Assembly (NCBI RefSeq): GCF_000829515.1
Contig: NZ_JXRR01000021.1
Span: 81,290 to 145,289 of the forward strand
Source of the DNA: Jeotgalibacillus campisalis
GTDB lineage: Bacteria > Bacillota > Bacilli > Bacillales > Jeotgalibacillaceae
Length of the DNA stretch: 64,000 bases
Reading direction: 5' to 3'
A program made the translations under genes and the position numbers. Shown in pieces: positions 58,594-64,000 of this stretch. How positions within the stretch are numbered: position 1 is the stretch's first letter; each line of letters begins with the position of its first letter. The notes below the pieces were generated by a model. That model was not told the origin of the DNA. It did no database searches and saw nothing but the letters and a program-made list of their open reading frames with translations.

Positions 58594-59340
58594 ATGAATC
58601 TTAAATATTGGAAATATCGTATTGCTAATTTAAGAAAAGATTTAAGGGTACTTTTTTTAACAGCCACAATATCAGTGTTACTTATTGATCTATGGCTAAT
58701 AAATGTTGCTGAATGGTTTCCTTATGGTGCTGAGTTAGGTGCTTTGTACTATAAAATATGCTTAGCGTACATTACTGGATTTATATTTTATTTCATTAAC
58801 GTTCATTTAGAGTCTGAAAAGACAAAAGTCAAAACATTTAAATATATACATAACAAGCATGTTAAAATACGCCGTCTTTGTGAAACATTGATTATTTCAC
58901 TTCGCAGAGCATCTCAAGTTCCACAAGGTAAACAATTTGACTCAATAGAAAAAGAACTTGAGTATCTTTGCAAAAACATTAATCCTCAGAATCCTTTTGT
59001 TGTCGCAGGGTGGTACAATATAACTTTTGATCATTGGTTTAAAGCAATTGATTTTATTGAAAAAGAGAACAAAGAGTTAACCAGAGATTTACTATTTGTT
59101 AGAGAGTCCATTAAATCAGATATAATTATAATTCTGACAGATATTGAGGAGTGTATTTCCAATTATATCAACCTATCACATGGTCAACCATTAGGCAATA
59201 CAGATTTAGAAACCTACAGTGCTGGCATCATTCAATATAAAAGACTGTGCGATAAGTTGGATGAAATAATGCGTGATAAATATAAATATTATCAGGTAGA
59301 ATATCAAGATAGTTTTAGAAAAAAAAACAATAAAAAATAA
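58594..59340 (+). CDS. Unknown protein with two N-terminal membrane helices
   Basis: 248 aa. Two helices at about 20-37 (LFLTATISVLLIDLWLI) and 50-68 (KICLAYITGFIFYFINV) are followed by a cytosolic, mostly helical region rich in Lys, Glu and Ile. The layout is that of 2TM effector-like proteins (SLATT-type families have a similar plan), but no signature confirms this. GGGGTAGGTTT precedes the ATG. AT-rich codon use differs from the core genes of the window, in line with an accessory origin. Monocistronic. Confidence 0.7.
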   Translation: MNLKYWKYRIANLRKDLRVLFLTATISVLLIDLWLINVAEWFPYGAELGALYYKICLAYITGFIFYFINVHLESEKTKVKTFKYIHNKHVKIRRLCETLIISLRRASQVPQGKQFDSIEKELEYLCKNINPQNPFVVAGWYNITFDHWFKAIDFIEKENKELTRDLLFVRESIKSDIIIILTDIEECISNYINLSHGQPLGNTDLETYSAGIIQYKRLCDKLDEIMRDKYKYYQVEYQDSFRKKNNKK

Positions 59341-59741
59341 TAAACCCAAGAAGGGTAATTTTATACTTATCGAGGAAAGATTTCATACTCACAATCCTCT
59401 TCTCTATTATTAAATTCCTCAGTAGCTCAGTTTCTAATTTTTTTCTGACCAGCTGGTGAAGTGTTAATCTTTAAACTATCGGGTGAGCTTGTAGAATAAA
59501 TGAGGCGACTCCATTCTACAAGCTCCTTTTTTTGTACCCATATCAACAAAAAGCTTTAACATAGCCTAATTTTTAAGAATCATAGTTACATAAAGAATTG
59601 TCTTCTTGTGTAACCTTTTTATGGTTAGTGCAATTAGGTATTACAGGAATTGAAAATGTATATTTTGATTGTTTTTAAAATCAATTGTTTTAACAAATAT
59701 AAATTTAATTAGAAAACTAAGATTCTCAAAGGTGGGGAAGA
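59341..59741 (+). other. Intergenic region with terminator
   Basis: 400 bases. It holds the terminator at 59485-59534; the remaining AT-rich sequence up to 59741 presumably contains the promoter of the PHP-ATPase gene. No other feature is clear. Confidence 0.5.
59485..59534 (+). terminator. Intrinsic terminator
   Basis: Perfect 13-bp stem GAGCTTGTAGAAT/ATTCTACAAGCTC (59485-59497, 59513-59525), inner GAG/CTC pair, seven T. 145 bases past the 2TM gene. Confidence 0.9.
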
Positions 59742-62291
59742 ATGATGGGAGACTATGAAAGTCTTAAGAGTGCAATTGATACAATTGGATCTAGCAAACA
59801 AACTTATGGAGTTCTCAAAAAGTGTGAATTTCATTTCCATACTCCTGCATCCCATGACTATGAATTGATACCAGGAAAAAAATATAATGAATTAACCATA
59901 TCGTCTATTATCAAATATTCAGTTTTAGTGGGCTATTTAACAGAAGAAAATGGAAATGAAATACATAACAAGATTAATTTTTATCAAAGTCAGGAATATT
60001 TTACAGAATTGAAAAAGAAAGAGAAGCCATTTGCTTCTTTTAAAGAATATATTGCATATATGTTAATAGCCCATAAAATGTTTGCTGAAGAAATTGAAGT
60101 TGCCATTATTTCCGATCATAATACGATCCAAGGGTTTAAAAAATTAGAATATGCACTCGAAGAGTATTTTCAAGGAAGAATAAAAAATATTCACAGTAAA
60201 AAACCGATAAAACTATTTTTAGGTGTGGAAATATCTTGTTCAGAACAAAATCACTTGGTAGCCATTTTTGATGAGAATAATTTTGACAATGTTCAAGATT
60301 TTTTAGGGGATGTAATTATTAGTGAGTTAGAAGGTACTTATCATACAAGTGAGTACCTCATGAAAGAGATATCAATCAATTTAGATGGGCTTGCTTATAT
60401 TGCTCATCTAAATACAAGTAATTTGCATGGGAGTGGGTTGTATAATAAGACTTTATTTTCTTCAGAATATATGAACGTTTTTGGATTAACTGCTCTTGAT
60501 AAAGAAACCTCTCACAGAAATAGAATAAGAAACCACAATAAATTTGCTGCCATTTCTTTGGGTGTTATTCATGAAAGTGACTCTCACTCGATAGAAACGA
60601 TAGGGCAGCGGAATACCTGGATAAAATTTAATAAAACAAATTTTGCATCATTAAAGAAGTCTTTTCATAATCATCCTATTAACATTTATAAAAAAAAACC
60701 AATTAAATCTGATGTCTTCATAAAGGGTGTAACTGTCTCGTCTGGAGATAACGGATTTCTTGTGAAGAGCCCTAACAAGCCATCTGGGGAAAACTTTACT
60801 ATAAATTTTTCTAGAGATTTAAATTGTATTATAGGGGGAAGAGGGTCAGGGAAAAGTACAATTATTAATATTCTAGAAATAGCATTAACTTTAGAAGTAA
60901 ATGATATAGCAACTTTAGAATTCATATCTAAACATAAAAAGATATATCTTAACTTTTACTTTAAGAACGTTGAGTATATTTTAGAATTCACTCCCCAAGT
61001 TAAGGATTTAGATAGGGAATACTTTTCAAATAGTATCTTTTTAGAAAAAGCATTTATTGATAAATCGGATGAAAAAATTCATTTATCCTTAAATTGGATA
61101 CAACTATTTAGAATAGAGCAAGATAAATTTATAAAATTAGATTCCCAAGATACTTCAAGGTTATTAGATAATATTTACAGAAGGTCATATTCGATTAACA
61201 ATATTATCAATAAAATTAACCAGGGGAAAGTAGATGACTTTATAAAGGATATCGTGTTATTTGGGTTAGAAGGTGATGATTTTTCAACCTACACAAATAA
61301 CTTAAAGAGGGTACAAGATAGAAGTTTTAATAAATATGTTAGAGAAAATATAGATGAGATGATTCTTGCTATAAATAAAAGAAAAAAAAGCATAGAAAAA
61401 GTGATTAATGATTTTAATAAATCGAATAACAACCTATTAGAAGTTGTTTATTCACCTAAGATAAAAAATAGTGATTACTACTTAAATAATTTACTAGAAC
61501 ATATAAGTTCGCAACAGAAATTACTTAATACCTTTTTAACGTGGGATGATGTAGCTCGTTATATCCAACAAATATCACAAAAAATTGGTTATTTAACTTT
61601 TTTAAAACTCTTATTAAAAAAAAATTATAACTATCTTGATAAAGAGCTTGATATTGGGAAGATGGTACAAAAATCTAGATTTAATTATTCTGATGTCATT
61701 TCAGAAACATCTGAGGTCAGTGAAAAGAATAAACCACTTCTATATTCTGAAATATTTAAAAAAATTACTAACAATAGATTTTTGGTTGAAGAGAGTATAT
61801 TGATGTGGTTTGATGTAATTGACGAATTTACTCTTAGATTTAATATTAACTCTAGAGAGCAAACTTCTACGAATGGCCCTTTAATGAAAGATGTTACGGA
61901 AATGTCTTTAGGACAGAAAGTAGTATCAATCTTATCATTTGTTTTTAACTTTGGAAACTATATAGGTGATAACACTCCACTAGTTATAGACCAACCTGAA
62001 GACAATTTAGATAATCAATATATTTATAAGAATTTGGTAGAAAGCTTAAAACAAATCAAAAATAATAGACAGGTAATAATTGTTACGCATAATTCTACTA
62101 TTGTTACTAATTCTGGTACAGAGCAAGTTATAGTTATGGAATCTAATAATAAAAAAGGTTGGGTTGAAAATAGTGGGTATCCCTCAGATACTAAAATTGC
62201 AAAACATATAATCAACTGTCTAGAGGGTGGGGTTGATTCATTTAAACATAAAATGGGGACTTATTCTTTGTTTGTAGAAGAACTAAGATAA
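59742..62291 (+). CDS. PHP-domain / ABC-type ATPase fusion protein (TrlF-like)
   Basis: 849 aa, soluble. The N-terminal PHP phosphoesterase has all expected metal motifs: EFHFHTPASHD (about 28), IISDHNTI (about 123), GVEISC (about 160), YIAHLN (about 219) and HESDSHS (about 280). The C-terminal part is an SMC/ABC-type ATPase: Walker A GGRGSGKST (about 365), a helical middle with coiled-coil tendency (about 530-680), signature-like MSLGQKV (about 722), Walker B PLVIDQPEDNLDN (about 748) and IIVTHNSTI. Such PHP-ATPase proteins occur in bacterial accessory and defence loci and may cut nucleic acid or nucleotides in an ATP-gated way (inference). AAGGTGGGG precedes the start. Confidence 0.88.
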   Translation: MMGDYESLKSAIDTIGSSKQTYGVLKKCEFHFHTPASHDYELIPGKKYNELTISSIIKYSVLVGYLTEENGNEIHNKINFYQSQEYFTELKKKEKPFASFKEYIAYMLIAHKMFAEEIEVAIISDHNTIQGFKKLEYALEEYFQGRIKNIHSKKPIKLFLGVEISCSEQNHLVAIFDENNFDNVQDFLGDVIISELEGTYHTSEYLMKEISINLDGLAYIAHLNTSNLHGSGLYNKTLFSSEYMNVFGLTALDKETSHRNRIRNHNKFAAISLGVIHESDSHSIETIGQRNTWIKFNKTNFASLKKSFHNHPINIYKKKPIKSDVFIKGVTVSSGDNGFLVKSPNKPSGENFTINFSRDLNCIIGGRGSGKSTIINILEIALTLEVNDIATLEFISKHKKIYLNFYFKNVEYILEFTPQVKDLDREYFSNSIFLEKAFIDKSDEKIHLSLNWIQLFRIEQDKFIKLDSQDTSRLLDNIYRRSYSINNIINKINQGKVDDFIKDIVLFGLEGDDFSTYTNNLKRVQDRSFNKYVRENIDEMILAINKRKKSIEKVINDFNKSNNNLLEVVYSPKIKNSDYYLNNLLEHISSQQKLLNTFLTWDDVARYIQQISQKIGYLTFLKLLLKKNYNYLDKELDIGKMVQKSRFNYSDVISETSEVSEKNKPLLYSEIFKKITNNRFLVEESILMWFDVIDEFTLRFNINSREQTSTNGPLMKDVTEMSLGQKVVSILSFVFNFGNYIGDNTPLVIDQPEDNLDNQYIYKNLVESLKQIKNNRQVIIVTHNSTIVTNSGTEQVIVMESNNKKGWVENSGYPSDTKIAKHIINCLEGGVDSFKHKMGTYSLFVEELR

Positions 62292-62343
62292 TCACATTTT
62301 TCGAAACTATGCGCAAAGTGAGCATTAATTTTTCAATAACCAA

Positions 62344-62380
62344 AAGAGAGAAAGCCTTTTATTAAGGTTTCTCTCTTGCT
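62344..62380 (+). terminator. Probable hairpin terminator
   Basis: AAGAGAGAAA(G)CCTT pairs with AAGGTTTCTCTCTT (62344-62358, 62364-62377), 53 bases past the PHP-ATPase stop. T run is weak. Confidence 0.6.
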
Positions 62381-62443
62381 TATTCGGTATTAATTCTTTA
62401 CTTAATAATTACTTTAAGACTCAAGCCTAGACAGATCCATTAG

Positions 62444-62545
62444 GCTATCATATTGCAAAAGTTTATAGGTCTTATACAAGATAAGTTTAATGAAGTACAA
62501 TTAGAAATCGAAAATGAGGAATTACAATTTGAAGAGGAAGATTAA
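62444..62545 (+). pseudogene. Possible C-terminal gene remnant
   Basis: An open frame encoding AIILQKFIGLIQDKFNEVQL and a Glu-rich end EEEED-like, closed by TAA at 62543-62545 but without any start. It looks like the tail of an acidic helical protein. Low support. Confidence 0.3.
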
Positions 62546-62625
62546 CTAACAGAAAAGACAAGTTCTTATCTTAACTTCATATATATAACCATTAAATATT
62601 TTTAATCTGTATAAAAATGAGAGGA

Positions 62626-62654
62626 AGCATTGCAAGAGACTTGCAATGCTTTTT
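62626..62654. terminator. Hairpin terminator
   Basis: Perfect 10-bp stem AGCATTGCAA/TTGCAATGCT (62626-62635, 62641-62650), T run on the + strand; lies just beyond the stop of the - strand gene at 62658. Confidence 0.65.
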
Positions 62655-62657
62655 AAA

Positions 62658-63101
62658 TTAAATTAAGTCTAGATTTACGAGCGAATAAATCAATAGCTCT
62701 GCTATACTTTCTTCAATATATCTTTTTTGAATATTTGAATGTTCTGTTAGTAATATCATGATGTTTTCAAATAGAATGTCACCCTGTGGTTCTTGCTGAC
62801 TGAAATCCTCGAATAAATCAATTTTTGCATCGCATTTTTTTAGTATCATGTTTTTAACATACATCTGGTGATGTTCAAGTAATGATAAACTTTGCTGTAA
62901 TAACATCAAAATGTTTCTTTGTTCACCATTTTGATGTTCCATAACAGCACTATAGTTTACTCGTTCTTCTTCATCCCTCTTATGACCTATATCTTTCGAA
63001 ATTTGCATATAATATAGAAGAAGCTCTTTGAACTCCTTATCTTTAGAGAGGTTTTTAATTAATGTCTTTCTTTCTTCTAATGACAATGCGTGTTTTAACA
63101 T
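62658..63101 (-). CDS. Unknown helical protein, 147 aa
   Basis: Soluble and almost entirely helical, with heptad-like Leu spacing in LLQQSLSLLEHHQMYVKNMILKK (about 66-88). No Cys pair, membrane segment or catalytic motif. TAAAGGAGGCACTCTTT gives an excellent ribosome binding site, and a terminator follows. I do not recognise the family. AT-rich like its neighbours. Confidence 0.65.
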   Translation of the reverse strand: MLKHALSLEERKTLIKNLSKDKEFKELLLYYMQISKDIGHKRDEEERVNYSAVMEHQNGEQRNILMLLQQSLSLLEHHQMYVKNMILKKCDAKIDLFEDFSQQEPQGDILFENIMILLTEHSNIQKRYIEESIAELLIYSLVNLDLI

Positions 63102-63582
63102 AAAGAGTGCCTCCTTTAGATTTTATTGTTTGAAATTTGATTAGGAGGAGAGATCCATTTGAGCTAAACGCTGGGGTCTTTATATAATCATTCCGTGTTA
63201 TCAATATCCCCAATCAATATCCTACTGTATTCATCAATTCAAACTCTAAATATGTAAATTAACACAAAAAATAACCAGGATCTAAAACTCAGTCCTGGTT
63301 ATTCCGCAATTGTTGTTGGCTAAAAGTCCGCACTGATGGCTCATATTCACTGCAAATGGATGATGAAATTTTTGGAGGAAAATGAGTCAGCAGCAAAGAT
63401 TAAAATGAAGGTCTTCAACTTAAAACTATAAAAAATGAGTGTATGAGAGTGAGATTTATATTCATAAGCAAAGTGGGAGAAAAATTTCGAACGAGTTGAT
63501 TATCAGTTACTAAAAAATCTTGATCAATCATTTTCCTTCTTTACGTTCCCATTCAGTCGCTTTCGAATTATAGGTCAATGCA
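63102..63582. other. Intergenic region with one hairpin
   Basis: 480 bases without a supported gene. It includes the terminator-like hairpin at 63265-63303. A GGAGGAAAATG at about 63375 opens only an 8-codon ORF. Confidence 0.5.
63265..63303 (-). terminator. Intrinsic terminator, - strand orientation
   Basis: Perfect 11-bp stem AATAACCAGGA/TCCTGGTTATT (63270-63280, 63293-63303) followed on the - strand by TTTTTGTG. It lies 280 bases past the gene ending at 63583, so it may belong to a lost gene. Confidence 0.75.
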
Positions 63583-63870
63583 TCACTGAATATATTTGTT
63601 TGTTTTCTTTAGAATTCTTGGGGTGAAATTTAATAGCTTGACGGAGCTAAAGGGTGGTTTGCACTTGGTTTGAGTGCACCCACTCTTTATTTGTGCGTAA
63701 ATGACTCTAAAAAAGGCTTCTTTGGATTTTATATATCTAACGTAGCCAATCTTCTCAAAATCGCTCATACCGAGTTCTAAGTGCCAAATTTCCTCGATGT
63801 AAAAGTCCTCTTCTTTCTTTTTCGAATATACCGGTAGATCCGTTCCTAAAATCTCATATCTTTTCAACAT
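63583..63870 (-). CDS. Unknown small protein, 95 aa
   Basis: Starts MLKRYEILGTDLPVYSKKKEEDF at ATG 63870, with AGGTGTGATGTC upstream; the longer reading lacks a ribosome binding site. Basic, mixed alpha/beta, two Cys in GCTQTKC. No membrane segment. Family not recognised. The GGAGG at 63976-63980, near the window end, could belong to a following + strand gene. Confidence 0.55.
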   Translation of the reverse strand: MLKRYEILGTDLPVYSKKKEEDFYIEEIWHLELGMSDFEKIGYVRYIKSKEAFFRVIYAQIKSGCTQTKCKPPFSSVKLLNFTPRILKKTNKYIQ

Positions 63871-64000
63871 GACATCACACCTGTAAACGCTAGAATAAAA
63901 TTGACACTTTTTGCTCGATAGGCTTTTACACTTTTGCTCAATCAACCTATTACTTTAGTAAAATAGATCGTGACGTTATTTTACTGGAGGTTAGGATTTT

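Overview
The window looks like a chromosomal segment of a low-to-mid GC Bacillaceae bacterium. Strong GGAGG-type Shine-Dalgarno sites, intrinsic terminators and B. subtilis-type gene neighbourhoods support this: cggR-gapA-pgk-tpiA-gpmI-eno; secG-est-rnr-smpB-ssrA; hxlR/hxlAB; a bacillosamine-type eps cluster. The species cannot be fixed from sequence alone. I see no tRNA or rRNA gene, no CRISPR array and no intact insertion sequence.

Layout. 1-8.3 kb: a truncated class F-like sortase, a small Lys-rich protein, a DEAD-box helicase, an SDR reductase, an AGCS symporter, a DsbA-like oxidoreductase and ilvD, whose promoter carries CodY-like, cre-like and dyad sites. 8.3-12.5 kb: a 1409-aa exported protein joining a phosphodiester glycosidase domain to a calcineurin-like phosphoesterase. 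13-24.4 kb: an exopolysaccharide locus, with a 4,6-dehydratase on the + strand and nine genes on the - strand (phosphoglycosyl transferase, Wzz, Wzx, a membrane protein, two glycosyltransferases, PglD-like acetyltransferase, aminotransferase, an unknown Rossmann protein). An intrinsic terminator lies in the operon leader. 24.5-31.2 kb: YjbQ protein, a single-domain PilZ protein, the formaldehyde-detoxifying hxlR/hxlAB unit with a symmetric divergent promoter, arylamine N-acetyltransferase, rlmN, a methyltransferase preceded by a 17-codon leader ORF, and an alpha/beta hydrolase. 31.8-34.1 kb: a tightly overlapping operon of phosphoglycosyl transferase, formyltransferase and PIG-L deacetylase, predicted to make an N-formylated lipid-linked sugar.

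34.5-43 kb: a peroxiredoxin-like gene, then a 2.9-kb segment carrying two tandem CNNM/CorC-type membrane proteins. This segment lies between the 3' end of ssrA and a decayed copy of that 3' end which still has its own terminator, the layout expected of an element integrated at ssrA. Next come tmRNA, smpB, rnr, est and secG. 43.2-53.5 kb: an ABC exporter, the glycolytic operon under a clear CggR operator, a glutaredoxin-like gene and a HemD-like gene. 53.6-54.3 kb: a tandem array of 2.3 copies of a ~290-bp repeat. 54.4-57.5 kb: a second exported phosphoesterase, anchored by three CWB2 repeats. 57.5-64 kb: an AT-rich, gene-poor tail with no core synteny, holding a 2TM protein, an 849-aa PHP-plus-ABC-ATPase protein (a candidate defence or nucleic-acid-processing enzyme) and small unknown genes.

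The best candidates for something undescribed are the ssrA-borne CNNM segment, the N-formyl-sugar operon, the PHP-ATPase, the leader-peptide methyltransferase and the eps leader attenuator.
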